Positions 48,299 through 61,454 of a stretch of DNA of 64,000 nt are shown piece by piece (the first letter of the stretch is position 1; the number at the start of each line of letters is the position of its first letter). The DNA lies in the NCBI GenBank assembly GCA_950295325.1, contig OX485809.1, positions 21,206,001 to 21,270,000 on the forward strand, in the 5' to 3' direction. The translations under genes were made by a program, and so were the position numbers. Source of the stretch: Polytrichum commune. Taxonomy: Eukaryota > Streptophyta > Polytrichopsida > Polytrichales > Polytrichaceae. The notes under the pieces were generated by a model. That model saw only the letters and a list, made by a program, of their open reading frames with translations, was not told the origin of the DNA and searched no databases.

Positions 48299-50048
48299 AT
48301 GAGGTATTGATTCAATAATGTATATCTTGTAGAATGCTTGGACATGAAAGGACACAGATGACACTGCAGGTACCCTTGAGAAATATCAAGCAAACTTCTC
48401 ATTTCAGCCATTTTGGATTTTTTGACCTTAGATCAATGAATTACTCAATTCTGATATCAACTTGAGTATACACCAAGAAGTTGTACCACAGGTAGGAACC
48501 CTTGTTATAGACAACATTGGTCTCTTAACTGTATTACTTGTTGATATCAATGAATCAATTTCTTGGCATGTTGTCACTGCATACACCAACCCCTGTTGAA
48601 CAACAATGTGCAATGTACACTATTGTTGATGTTGAGATTATCTAGGACTTAAATTACTTAAATTGGTTTTGATTGGTCTCTCATGAAACCAGTTGTTGGG
48701 ATGATTGAAACCATGATTTGCTGACAAATTTCTCCAGGTTGTTTTATGATCCGAATGGGTTCCCAATCCATGTTTGTCTTCCTCTTTCATCTGGCTGGTT
48801 TGCCAAAAGTTCAAATCTTAGCAGCTCTTCATCTTGGGAGTGATGAATGGACACTCCTATGCAAATTGACATGCATTTTAAATGTTTTCAAATGTTTTGG
48901 ATCCAACATCTATGGTGGGGATTAACTGATGGGATCCAAATGTACCTTTAGATCATGTGTTTTTGCATAGAAAATATGGATGAGTAAAGTTTCATAGAAG
49001 ACGAGATCTCTTCTATTGAAATTTGGCCTTGAACTTCCTCATTGCATGTAAAATTAAATATGCATTTTGACATCATAATTATTTCTCAACTTTGTACAAA
49101 CTGCAAAACCACAACAAGAGCTATTTATTTTTGTCTTCATTATCACACCTCCATACAAACAATATATGTTGCAATCCAACCCTTATTTTCAAGTTCACCT
49201 TGCAAGTTTGTGATCAATCATGTAGTGAATACCATCAAATAGTCCAGTAAAAGTTATAAAAACAGTTGACTTGTATTTCACAAGATGAAATTGGCTATGT
49301 GTTTCACAAGAGTGTTGTCACCTTTCCATGCACAGCAAGAGTAGGGGAAGAAATAGTACTACTTCAAATTGTACTGAAGAGGACATACATGTATCTTTCT
49401 TCAAATTAATGTGGGCTGGGGTAGCTATAGACTACTGTTGTCGACTACGACTGTCATCACGTAATTGTCCCAACTCTCCTGGGAAGAGTGATTCAGCTGC
49501 TGTAAAAAATCTATATTTTTGTTGCACCAAAAGACCTAGAATTTATGCTCACAAGGCCAAAGTGCCACTTTTAATCAACCGATCTACCTCCACAGCAAAC
49601 CTGCAGGATTGATGAGTAAAACTCAGTAGCCAGTCATCTGCACACCTATCAGTTAGCATGTGACCTTTGCTGTGATATATAAGGTAGATGGATCTTAAAT
49701 GGTTACTTTTGACCATTAGTCGATTAGCAAATCCAATTTGAGGCTGCAGCCACTTTCCTTGTGAATTTTGGAGCTCTTATGAATATCTTTTTTTTTATCA
49801 AATTGAAGATTCTCTTGCTCATTAAATGATCAAAATCTACAGGTCCCTCTCCCAATTAAGTTGACTATTGAGCCTCAAATGATTATCATATTTTGAGCAT
49901 GCACTCCAATTTCTTCCAAACACATGTCTTTTTGGTATCTGTTCTTGGAGCCACATCAAACCACATACCACTCAAATATAGGAGTCCTAATAAGAAAAAT
50001 AAGTAAATAAGGATGTCTACCTTAGGACCAAATGTTTCTATTTTCAAC
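48299..50048. other. intergenic, Maf 3' flank
   Basis: No gene recognised. The final few hundred bases are downstream of the Maf gene and may include its 3' UTR. Confidence 0.35.
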
Positions 50049-52641
50049 TCACATAAGAGTGCTGCGAATATGTCCACATGGTTCCTTTGCTGATCTTTTT
50101 TAGATCAGCAACAGACTCCCAAGATTGACCAATTGTGAAGTAGAGATACCTGTGCACTGGAAATCCCATAATGTTGAAGTAGCAGCCATGAATGCACTTC
50201 ACAAAAGAGCCTCCAATCCCCTGCAAAATACAACCACCATGAAGGTAAAGAAACACAAGCGATTTCAACTGACAAGCAATACACATTTGTTTAAGGCCCC
50301 TTTACACTCGGGTCTGAGTTGAGAGATTGAACTTCCATTTTCAGGGAGATTCATACTTGGAGTTGACAAGCTTTCTTCCAAACCTCAATCTATTGAGTGC
50401 TTGATCAATCTAAGTGTAAAGCAGCCATGCTCAAAGTGAGATATCAAGGGGGGAAATGATATTAGGTAAATAAAAAAGCATTTATGACAAGCCAAAGGAT
50501 GCTTGAAAGCCCATTGGCCTGGGCCAAAAGAATGAGAGCTTGACCTCGACATTCTTAAGCTAGCTCGTGGAGGTAGCTTAGGTTCTTGACTGAGAGCTTG
50601 TCCAAAATGACCAAGATCTTGTCATAGTCATTCCACAAGGATATATACCAAGGTGCCATCCTAATGTTGTAAGCCTGGTCAAAACTTCAAGCTCTCAAGT
50701 TGAGAGCTTATGTGTAAAGTGAATTGAAGTGAACGTGTAAGAAACTCCCCCGCCAATGAGAAGGCTCCTTCCTTCAAGCTCACTTCAGCTTACGTAAAAG
50801 GGCACTCAGAACACATTTGAAGAGTCAGCGGTGATTTAAAACTTGTTTAAGTGAGTGACAAACCTGGATGCCATACCCTCCAGCCTTATCCATTGGCTCA
50901 CCAGATGCAATATAAGCAAGGATTGCTTCTTCTTCAAGCTCAGCAAATTCCACCTGTTTCAGGTTGTAAGCACACACAGACCACCCCAAGACCTTAAGAT
51001 ACCTTCATATAAGGTTAGAAAGTGGACAGACTGCATGTAAAGTAACTCATTAGAATGAAGGATTATGTAAAATGCACCATGCGGATAGGATCTTACTCTT
51101 CCATCAATCTCTTCAGTGGAATGGTATTGACCAGCTTCGAGTTCTAATCACATACCTCTGTTTCTTCACTGAAAGATCGCACAAGAGGGCCCTTTCCTAA
51201 TGCTGGATCTGGCAAATAGCAATTGCAATGTAAATAAGGATTTGGTGAAACGTGTTTTAGCATCAAAGGCATACAAAGAGGTGAAATGAACAAGTATGCA
51301 TAACAGTAATATGCATCCCTCCCTTGCAGCCTGTGAGTTCAATTACCAGGAGAAGCGGGCAATACAAGAGCAACTCCAGTATAAACTTTGTGTTTGCGCC
51401 CTGCAAGATATGTCATGTTACTATTAACTCTTCAAGCTGAACAAGTATGCATAGCAATAATACGAAACTCTTCCTTCAAGAACTTAATTCATGCAAATGT
51501 GCCCAATTTGCAGATATAATGTCTCACCGCTTAAACTTGATAACATTCGATATGCATCATCTTTGTCACACGGCTTTTCTAAAATTTGTGTCTGCACTAC
51601 AACGGGCCAAATACTGAAATTCAATTCACAGGCCGCAAATCACATGCACAAAGGACTTGTAGCCATGTGGTGGTATCAGTTAGACATTTTGTAATCACTC
51701 CAATGTGCTTTGAAAATTCAAACCATCTTGCATTGTGGAATGTATGTTTTGTAAAAGAGCTGTGATGACCCAATGTTCGAAATTTGAATGAAGTAAATAC
51801 TCATATGGGTGATTCTTAGGAGACATGTTACTCTTCACAGCTTATCAATTTCATGTTTCAACAATAGTTGTGCACGCCTCAAGTGGCAAGAAAAGAACAA
51901 ATTACATCAAGTTCAACAACAGTGTCGGCCGCAATAATCAGATCAGCTCGCTTGCCAAATCCAGCCTGAACAAGTCCACCTTAAACAAGCTTAGTCCATA
52001 TGTTCCCAATATTCATATATTGTCAAATGTTACGATATGGGAAAAAGGATGAATATTCATCAATACTTCAGCGTCCCACAGAGGCATATGTAAATCACAC
52101 CAATCTAGTGGCAAAAACAAATAATTCCATCCAAACAACTCTAACCTCAAAAGTTCTTGAAGCGACCTCAATGGCCTTGTGAGTGGCAGTTTCTTTAGCA
52201 TAATCTGCACTTGGACAAACAACAGATTTCCAGGCCCTCAACATGATCAAGTCCATTTCAAGCTCATTCATCTCTTGTTCAACGAAATCAACAACTAGTT
52301 CATTATACCTGAGTTGCATGACAAAGATCTCTGCAATGAATGACAAGAATAAAGTACCTCCAGGATTTGAGAAGGTTGACTTCTCAAGATTCTCATCAAA
52401 AGTTGAAGGAAGTACTTCCACTTTCAGACCCTGCATTTTATCGTAAAAATATGTCAACTACAAAAGCCATGGATGAAATCCAATTAGGTCTGTCAAGTGC
52501 GAATTACAGAAGCATGCATTGACAAAGGGTGAAAATAAATTGCAATCGTACCAGTCCACGCAAAAGCTCCGACCTCCGAGGAGAAGCAGATGCAAGCACA
52601 ATGCGTTTAGTGCACAACAGGGGAACATGTTGGATCAACAT
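50049..52641 (-). CDS. Maf/ASMTL-type nucleoside triphosphate pyrophosphatase, 10 exons
   Basis: House-cleaning enzyme of the Maf family, expected to hydrolyse dTTP/UTP or modified NTPs to the monophosphate plus pyrophosphate; closest in pattern to the Maf domain of ASMTL. Exons (minus strand): 52641-52552, 52430-52358, 52204-52146, 51965-51906, 51591-51528, 51400-51347, 51208-51156, 50953-50864, 50220-50150, 50061-50049. All GT/AG, phases close, 208 aa, near the family norm of about 200. Motifs: [18 protein letters not shown] (about 12-29), [15 protein letters not shown] (catalytic Asp near 88), [29 protein letters not shown] (168-181) and the terminal GFPVH. An in-frame TGA precedes the chosen ATG. 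Intron 8 hosts a transposon (50290-50810). The last exon is only 13 nt and is the least certain part. No obvious organelle targeting peptide. Confidence 0.92.
50290..50810. mobile_element. 521-bp Mutator-like MITE in Maf intron 8, 9-bp target duplication
   Basis: Flanked by identical 9-bp direct repeats 'acacatttg' (50281-50289 and 50811-50819), the duplication size typical of Mutator-like elements. The ends are weakly inverted: left 'ggcccctttacactc', right in reverse complement 'tgcccttttacgtaagc'. Its interior repeats 'gagagctt' and 'caagctct' motifs in both orientations. A related sequence ends at about 59395 ('ccctttagtgtaaagggg'). Confidence 0.7.
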
Positions 52642-54117
52642 TGTTAAAAATCCGATGTCTTCTAGCTTTCACCTACACAATTTGTACCAATCCCTTGATA
52701 AGTTCAACTTCAACTTTGAATTGCTACCCCCAAATGCCGAAAATCGCCCGAAATCAATAGACATCATCTAATGTGACAGACTTGCACACGACCAGTGCAC
52801 AATAATCTCAACCCAAAACACAAAGCGCCTCAAACAAATTCACTGTCAATTTGTAATTGCTTACAGAAACGATTGCATTTCATTGTAGTGAATTACATCT
52901 ATCATCCCAGTACCCAACAATGTAGTTAAAAAACATGTGCTCAATGCTGTGCTACATTCCACTTTTCACACAAACTACACTCAACCCGAACAATTTCCCT
53001 ACTCCAATTCGTTGCAACCTGGAAACCCTAGATTGCCATAGGTGGACCATACTTCCGTCAGCCAGAAAACCAAATCCAGAAAAAATTCGGCTGATTGTTT
53101 CTTTCTTCCACAGGTTCGGTAGAATCACATGCACAGAACTAAACACATTCAGAAACAATTGTATCCCTTCTTCAATTGGCTATAAACCCCAAACCTTAAA
53201 TTTCCATAAATGAATCATACAGCACAACAACTGTGGTCTCCAGTGATCACATGATCTTTTAAAGTACAATCGATGAAGTATTTCATGCCCATGACTTACC
53301 AGCTTCGATATCCTGGGAAGAATCCCCCAGTGTGGTGGGGTTTAGGGTTTACCAGTGTGCAAGAAGCGCCAGGAACAGTGTTTCATCCATCCAATAACTT
53401 AAAACTCTTATGAATATATCATCCATCATGGTGCTCTTTCCATTAAATGGAAGGATGACGTCACAATGTGCTTCATTTATCTCCTTTTAAAAATTAAAAA
53501 TTAAAAAAAATCTTTTGATATACAACACATGCCCTGACAAGACTTTGGTGTTGATGAGATGACCTGCAAGTAAGGCCCTAAGGTAGATTTGTGTTATTTG
53601 AATACCTTTTTTCTATGCACTCACCATAACATTATTTAACCATCCCTACAAACTAGGGCCAAGAATAAGTCAAATAGTACTACGAACTATATTTTGCTTA
53701 TTCTCTCTTACTAGCATATTCAGCCTCATAAACTTTGATGAAGCACTCTCCCTAGTCTTATGAGGATGAAACGGTCGATAACAATTGAATAATGTTATGA
53801 TTTCTCATAGGATGTGAAACGCGCAATTAGTGCAAGATGATTAGCGAATCCAAATCGTGGTTGTAGTCATTTCTCTCGTACTTTTCGAAGCTCGTATAAA
53901 TGCTTGTTCATTATTAAAGTGAAGATTCTTTAGCTCATTAAGTGGTCATATAGATTCTCCCCATCATGTTGAATATGGAACCTAGAGTTGTTGACATGTT
54001 TTGAGCATGTAGTCCAATCTCTTTCAAACACATGCCTTTTTGGGGTCCATTCTTAGATTCACACCTAACCACATAGCACACAAAGATAAGTGTTCAAATT
54101 AATTAGATGTTCACATT
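52642..54117. other. Maf 5' flank and intergenic
   Basis: The upstream region of the Maf gene. A telo-box-like sequence 'tttagggttta' at 53341-53351 lies about 700 bp upstream of the start codon and may mark a promoter separated by a 5'-UTR intron. The remainder to 54.1 kb has no gene. Confidence 0.35.
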
Positions 54118-54120
54118 AAG

Positions 54121-54477
54121 GCATGTTTAGAGTAGAGGCGCCCATAACTTATCGATCGAGAGACTTTGTGCGAGATTTGGAGAAGTGTAAGGCAATGCAA
54201 TTTTTTCCCATGTACGAAGATAACAAGTAGGTGGACTGCAAAATATTGGTATTTTATTCCTTAAATTGAAAGTACTATGAATATTTGAAGCCAAAAGTTG
54301 ACCCGAACATATTACCAGTGTCTATAGTCTGCCATAACCACTCATTCCTCCTCACTTTAGCACTCAAACCAAGGAACATGCATCATGGCACTGTTGGTTC
54401 TAACTCGATCGAAAATTAATCCCAACTTGATCAAAATTATGGCACCCTATATGTTCCCAATGCGTTCTACTCTACCT
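54121..54477. mobile_element. possible Tourist-like MITE
   Basis: The left end 'ggcatgtttagagtagagg' and right end 'tctactctacct' share an inverted 'agagtaga'. TTAA is present on both sides (54117-54120 and 54477-54480), compatible with a TAA/TTA target duplication. The terminal match is short and gapped. Confidence 0.35.
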
Positions 54478-56228
54478 TAAGAGCAACTACAACGGCCAAT
54501 GAGCCACTCCATGTCGCCCAACCCCTGGGCAAGGGTTATGGAGTGATGCCATGCCCGCATAAGGGCCAGTTGTTGGTCACGGGCAATAGGAGTCCCTCTT
54601 AATAGGGACAGTGCATCTCTTTCTAGAATTTACTACCCCTAGTCATAACTCTTCATTCTACTCACATTAACCCCATTAGATGTAACATACTAGAACTTTG
54701 CCAATTCGTACAAGACAAAAAAACTCCTATCATAATGAAAACTCTCCCACTAGTGTGGACCAGTCGGTGGTCCTAGTGTGGGTACGGTATGAACAACCTA
54801 TTGGGCAGAGGCTCGTGGACTCTCTTGGCCCCGGGAGTCCATGAATGGGTGTCCCACGTTTTGTGTTGTGCAAGAACGGCTGCCAAAGGACCAGCGGTCT
54901 TAACGGTCACAAGAAGGACATGTGCCGGTTAGAAAGCTCCGGTGACCGGATCGGCCAGTCACATAGGGTACACCCTTGGATACTAAAGGCCACTTTGTTC
55001 TTCAAGTCCTTTCTTTTGAGGAGTACTCCTAGGGAACGTGTATTTTATGATGATGTTTTAAGAATCTAGATCTTATATATATATATATATATATATTAGG
55101 CAAACAAACCAAAGGAAACACTCATGAAATATTTAAAAGATTATTTTGGTATCATTTAGGTGTCACAATTAAGTTTTATTAAAACAAACACATGATTGTT
55201 TCACTTTATGTAGTGGTTACATTGACAATTAGATTATCAATTAGGGGTTTAAACCTAAAAAATCTCTATGTATCAGTACATGCAATGTTGACAGCCACTC
55301 GCCTCACTCTAATTACCCGAACAACAATCCGGTAGTGAATAGGCCATTTACTTACCAAAACCGGATGCACTTGGGTATAGTCCATACTCTTGCATTTAAT
55401 TTTTTTAAATTAGTGTAACTTGAAATGTCAACATTAATCAAAATTGTTGACATTCTTAGATTAATTATGATTCTAAATTAGGTTGTATGCTATAGCCTTT
55501 TACCCGATCTTGGCCAAAGTAATCACAATGTTCATGGATTGCGTTAATAAGCTAAACCACATATTAACAATCACATGAGGTATCTCTCCTTTGTAATAAT
55601 TCAATTTTTCTACGAGGCAAACCCTAAACCATGTAAACGCATGTTATTTTTGCAAATTTATTAACGCAAAAATGAACTATGTGCTTTTACTTTAAATTCA
55701 TTTTGACTACCGTTATCTTAATTCTAGTCAATATGTACTAATGATGGCCCATGTTACATGTTGGCTTTAATAAAAAAAAATGTATCAAAAATCACTTATA
55801 AACAATGTACAATGACGATTTCAACTAAAAAAACAATATATATAAATATTTACATATTTCCATAGATGACAGTAATACCAACCTATGCATATCAACAACA
55901 CATAATTTGAAATTCATTCAATAAATGTATGGAAATTGATGTGCAAATCAAATATGAAAAGTTAAATGATAATGACCTTCATTGCTGGTGACCTTCATTG
56001 CTAGTGACCTTCATAAAGCGTCATGTCGTATCACTCACCAAATTTAGTTAGAAAGTAGGAAATCGAAATAAACCGGCACCCCACATAGAAGTACCCCTCC
56101 ATAAAATGGGTAACATCACCCATTTTTTGGACGATGTCACCCGTTTCTCACCCATTTAAAAAACGGACCGGGACCGGCACATGGAACTTGGCCCTTATAG
56201 CGTGGAGTTGCATTTGGGGAGGATCGCA
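54478..56228. other. intergenic, GC-raised island and AT repeat
   Basis: About 54700-55010 is visibly richer in GC than its surroundings, with a 74-codon open frame lacking any known domain. A (TA)n run lies at 55074-55096. No gene called. Confidence 0.4.
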
Positions 56229-56650
56229 CTACACCGATTATCCCATTTAGTGCATATGGTAGTAATTCCCAAAACATGCACTATTTGTCAAATCTCAAAA
56301 TTAATGAAGGATGTTTTTTTAACAGAGTGATACTAAATTTATGAACACATGCTCACTTAGGACACACTTCAAGAAAATTAGTGCGTGGTTTAAGGTGTTT
56401 GTAAAGTGTATGGTTTGTTTTGGTGAGCTTGAGCATTCTTCTTCTTCTTCTCAATCAACATCACTCATTGCGAAGGCATCTCCTAACACTAAGAAATTGA
56501 AGAGAGATTGCATTGGGAGTTTTTGGCACTCAGATACTTGGGCTCCTGAAACCTTGAATATTACGATGGCACTGGTTTCATGGCGTAATGAAATTTAGTA
56601 TCACCTCCACTAATTTCCCACACACACTAAGTGGGATAATATTAATGTAG
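56229..56650. mobile_element. MITE family B, copy 2
   Basis: The left end 'ctacaccgattatccca' and the reverse complement of the right end 'ctacattaatattatccca' are both followed by 'tttagtg' or 'cttagtg'. An inner inverted pair 'gtgatactaaatt' / 'aatttagtatcac' is also present. About 420 bp; related to 62926-63312 and a fragment at 30315-30480. Confidence 0.65.
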
Positions 56651-58740
56651 CATGACTGGTGGCACCACAAACACGTTTCCCAAGAATACGATGGAGTTGG
56701 AGTGCCTACTTTGGAGATGGGTGGAGCTACTCTAAGAGCATGATCACACACGTTGTATGCCAAACACAAAGGGGTGCTAAATTGGGTAACATTACTCGAT
56801 ATAATAGTCTTGTATATGTCCAACACGTTCACTCTATTTGAGCTTCATAAATCATGGGTCCCGTGATCAAACTAATATCTTACAATACACAAAGCTTTAC
56901 ATATAAATATTTGAAGTCGAGACTCTGTTTGGAAAATGATCGTGAGGTATTGATAATTGATTCCCGTATGAAGGAGTCAAATCTCACCCCTCTAAAAGTT
57001 GAATATTTGAAGGGGTGAAAGGCTTTAGAAGGGAGAGAGGCCCTCAAAATTGGTGGTACTGAGAAATCCCTTGTAAATTGGTGATAAAGGATTTAAAGGA
57101 TGTGTGTTGATAACATGTGAACATGCTCTTTCATGAGTTGAATTGCTATCACACAAAGTTGAATTGGTGTGTAGTTTGCAAATAATGTGGGCAACCCTTT
57201 TCTCCATTTTGAAATAGTGAGGTAGGTACTTCTCATGTCATGCAATTTATGAAGCCCTGAGTTGTAACTACAAGTTGCTAAGGGCAAAAACTACGTTTGA
57301 CAAAATTGTAGTCTAACCCTTGATCTCCAAAGGATTTTTAAAGGATTTTTTTTTTTAAATTATCATTTTCAAGATCACTTAGAGATCGATAGTTGCAAGC
57401 TTGGTATGTGGAACGATAACGAAGAAACTTTATTGAAAATAAAACCATGGTTCACGTCCACACTTCCATTTTTGGTCATGAACTTTATGTAAGCATTTTC
57501 AAAGTCAAACATGTAATTCTTTTTATAGAATGGGAGGTGGCATTAGCTTGAAATGCAAATTCTGAAGTGTGTTTATCATATGTAAACTTATCATATCTCT
57601 TAAGATGTATAGAAATATTTATGATTAAACATGTAGAACTTGAACAATATTTGTTAATGAAATAAAATAATTGTCCTTTAGTTCATCAAACTGAATAGTC
57701 GTATTGGTTAATTAGTTTATGAATGAGTTTTGGTGTATAGTAGTAATTTTGAGGATACACAACCATGCTTGAAACATAACATGATGATTTTTTTTCATGT
57801 ATACATAAATCATTCATCAACAAAATAATCATAAGTTATTATTATTGTTTGTTATAATTGCATTGTCCTTAATAAGGATATACCATAACATTACCAAGTG
57901 GTAGAGGAACGTTCTCTTTCTTAAATAAGGAAAGGAATCATAAACGTGGGCAATATCCCGAATATTTTCTCGTTGGACAGGAGGACCCCAAGGAAAGAGG
58001 ACGTCTAATGTGATGTGATTTGCTTTACAAGTTTGAATGTCATGTAATTCCTTATGTTGTTGATGTATTATATACTAACCTCAAACCCTTCTTATATTCA
58101 ATGGCTTCAAATGGTATAGGTTTCTATGAGGATCAACAAAGTATTTTGCCTTTGTTTTGTAATATACATGTTGAGTATTGATTGAAAGAATTGGCTTTTG
58201 TTGTTGTTGTTGATTGTTAGGTAGTGCTAATTGTAACCTAGAGTGTTTTGAAGTTGTTGAAGCCATTGGATATTTGAGGGGTTGGGAATCCTTAGCCCCC
58301 AAACAGGGCAATCAAGTCAAGTTAACCTCTTACCAAGGATATATATATTCTAAGTACAAAGGGATTTAAAAAAAATACAAAGTCTTGATAACCGGCTAGA
58401 CTTTTAGCAATATGGATGTTTAATTGTTCGTGTATTGAAAAAAATTGTATTTCAATCGAAGTAAAAATTTGTAACGAAGGAGATCAACTAGGCCGGCTAT
58501 TCCAACCGATCAACTTTGGGATCCAACCAATTGGGCCCCAACTCAACCAATTATCGGAGGATTAGGTGGGAAACTCTACCCGATCATCATTGGTCCCAAC
58601 TAAATAATGTTATGAGATCTTGTTCTTTCAAATAGGTTTGTTTTATGTGTCAATGTGACTCAAACAAGCTCTTAATTACAAGCTCTTTGTAAGATCCCAA
58701 ACTACCTCAACATGATCACTTAGGATCGTCGAGAGTTTGA
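56651..58740. other. intergenic, no gene
   Basis: AT-rich with short ORFs only. (tgt)n-like sequence lies near 58198-58213. Nothing bounded. Confidence 0.35.
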
Positions 58741-58748
58741 GCTCTTAG

Positions 58749-59144
58749 GGCAAGCCCAGTGGTCCTGGATCCGCATCTGCATTTTTTCATCCGCGATGCA
58801 GATGCAGATCCAGGAATGTGGCCCAGTGGTCCATGTTAACTGTAAATTCATATGAAAACTTAAGCAGGAATTGACGCCCTCCCTGCATAACGTCAACTTA
58901 TGCAGGGAATCTGCTATTTGAATAAGACGCCCATCATTAAGGGTACTTGTCAGATAAGACAATACAGCTGCCGACTTCGTAGTGCCTGGCTTCCGGTACA
59001 GGGGTAATTTAGGGTAAATTAAGTAAATTAAGTGAAGGGATGCAGGAATGACTGGCCAACTTACCTGCATCTACTTCTGCATCCCGGATGGAGCCCACTT
59101 TCCGTTCCCGGATGCAGACGCAAGTGCAGGAAGTCACTGGGCTT
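58749..59144. mobile_element. 396-bp MITE with 8-bp target duplication
   Basis: Inverted ends: the left begins 'ggcaagcccagtggtcctgg', and the right in reverse complement begins 'aagcccagtgacttcctgc'. Both reach a shared 'tctgcat' block. It is flanked by the perfect 8-bp repeat 'gctcttag' (58741-58748 and 59145-59152). An 8-bp duplication suggests a hAT-like element, although the duplicated site does not fit the usual hAT consensus. A second internal copy of the 'gcccagtggtcc' motif lies at about 58821. Confidence 0.88.
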
Positions 59145-59152
59145 GCTCTTAG

Positions 59153-60600
59153 TTTACGAGGCCCGAGGTAATGGCATTTTGAGCATTGTTGGCTCAACAT
59201 GAATTATGTAAGACAATCCCCCCCCCCCCTATAATAACTCACTTTGAGCACACCCACTGTGCACTCACTCAAAGTAATCATACTCCTTGAAGATTAATGC
59301 TCCTGATAGTTTGAGCTTTGAATGAAAGCTTATCAAATACAAGCTTGAGTTGATCTCCTGCTCATTCCCTTTAGTGTAAAGGGGATCTCTTAGGGGCTCA
59401 AAAGGCTAAAAGCACTCATCATTCTATAACAAGATATTGTCAACAACTATTCCATTCATCGCATTGCAACAAATCTACACAACGAAGATTAGATGGTTAG
59501 TTGTTGGTGAGGCACGTGGGTCTAATTCGGCTACTTCATTTAAGTGGACAATTTTAGCAAAATGAATGGATGTAAAATGCATTGCTAATTCAGTTGCACT
59601 TTGTGAGGACCACATTTGTTGATGAATTATAAATGGGCTACATAACCAACGGAGAAAAAGGTATTTTAAAAAAAAAACTTGGTTGGTCCTTCTTTTAAGT
59701 TATTTCAAGACGGAGTTGCATGATACGATAAGAAAATAGACTTGAGCCACAAGAGTGGCGAGTTGCGGCGAGTTATCCATCTACTCGAGTTGGTTATCAA
59801 TCATAACATATCATCCCATAAACAAAATTTAAGAATTATGGATGATGGTTTGGTTCCAAGGATGAAAAAATGTGACATGTTTGAGAAATGTTTATGCTTT
59901 TGGGCATTTAATTGGTTATGGTTTGTTATTAGTGATTTATGCACAACTTGTTATAATACCTCTTGGCCCAAAGCTCGTGATCCTACCCAAAACCCTAAGC
60001 ATTTGGGAATGCACGTGTAATTACGAGAGCTCCTATTTGAGGGCGGACAGTAAGTTCCCCTTATGTACTTTCAAGGGGGGGCGGTCTAACAACGTCAAAA
60101 GCTGCTCGAGGGCCCAAAACTCGTATTGCCCACTGTTGGCATCATTCACATCACGTTCTTCAAGACATTGTCTTCTAGATCTTGATATTCAAAATTCATT
60201 TCTGTGAGAACTTCGGATTTGGATCTTTTCCATATTCGATCTCAACGGACTTCATTGTCCTCTCTTTGTTGCTTTCTGTGCTTTACGGAGCGGTATTGTT
60301 TATGCATTGTTTTTTGCTTTCTCCATGTTCTTTGATCTTCGATTAACATGAGAGATGCATCTTTTATGCGGTGTTGCTGCAATCATTAGAGGGCCAATAG
60401 TTTGTTATCCTTTACATCTCAAGTGGATTTAGGTTTACTATGCTTTCCTCCGCGGAAATGGAGTCAATTGACCATCACATTGTGAGCACCTATCACCTGT
60501 GCCCTATGTCCCATGGAGGACTTCAATCCTTGTCTAATTCAAATGATGACCTTGTCCAAACCAACCCGGTAGCATTTCGAGCAATGCAAACTAAACTAAA

Positions 60601-60604
<4 letters not shown>
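59153..60604. other. intergenic, no gene
   Basis: A C-run lies at 59220-59229. The stretch up to about 59395 looks like the end of an element related to that in Maf intron 8. Open frames of 92-111 codons at 59742-60207 show no domain. Confidence 0.35.

Positions 60605-60648
<44 letters not shown>
60605..60648. repeat. (GA)22 microsatellite
   Basis: An uninterrupted 44-bp GA run. Confidence 0.97.
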
Positions 60649-60651
<3 letters not shown>

Positions 60652-60812
60652 CAAAATCCTTCTTCGGGCATCATTATACATTGAAACCGTGGCTAGGGGT
60701 TGACTTGTTGGCCTTCAAGTTGGAGTTTTTTATGTGAGTGGGTTGTATTTGATTTGTATGTCGTTGATGGGGCTAGTGGCGTTTGGAGTGCCTGATATGC
60801 AAAGAATGTCTA

Positions 60813-61454
60813 GTTGGAGCATGGTGTGGGGTTACATGTACACTTAACCATTCCGATATTGTTATATCTTGAGGTCTTGTATTTTTAGTTGCTTGCATTT
60901 ACTAGGTTAAGGAATTGGGTGCGTTTGTTGGATTGTGGTGTGGGGGTCTATTTGGTGGATTACGTTATTGTAACAGGCAATGCAGAGGCCCTTAATATAT
61001 TGGGGTGAGCATGTGGAGAATAGGAGTGGCCATGTGTCGATGGCATTGTTTGGGCATAATGTGTAGTTTGAGTTGGGCGAGTTAATGGCTAGAAGACATG
61101 CTTCTTGATGGTTTACCATGTATTGGGCATATTGTTGGAGCATGGTGTGGGGTTACATGTACACTTAACCATTCCGATATTGTTATATCTTGAGGTCTTG
61201 TATTTTTAGTTGCTTGCATTTACTAGGTTAAGGAATTGGGTGCGTTTGTTGGATTGTGGTGTGGGGGTCTATTTGGTGGATTACGTTATTGTAACAGGCA
61301 ATGCAGAGGCCCTTAATATATTGGGGTGAGCATGTGGAGAATAGGAGTGGCCATGTGTCGATGGCATTGTTTGGGCATAATGTGTAGTTTGAGTTGGGTG
61401 AGTTAATGGCTAGAAGACATGCTTCTTGATGGTTTACCATGTATTGGGCATATT
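60813..61454. repeat. recent tandem duplication, 2 x 321 bp, within the LINE remnant
   Basis: 60813-61133 and 61134-61454 are practically identical (one difference seen: gggcgag versus gggtgag). The unit covers the LINE C-terminal Cys block. Confidence 0.95.

Noticed and set aside
54845-55069. GC-raised open frame near 54.9 kb, considered as a retroelement or gene fragment
   Set aside because: The translation shows no zinc-knuckle, integrase or other motif that I can recognise.
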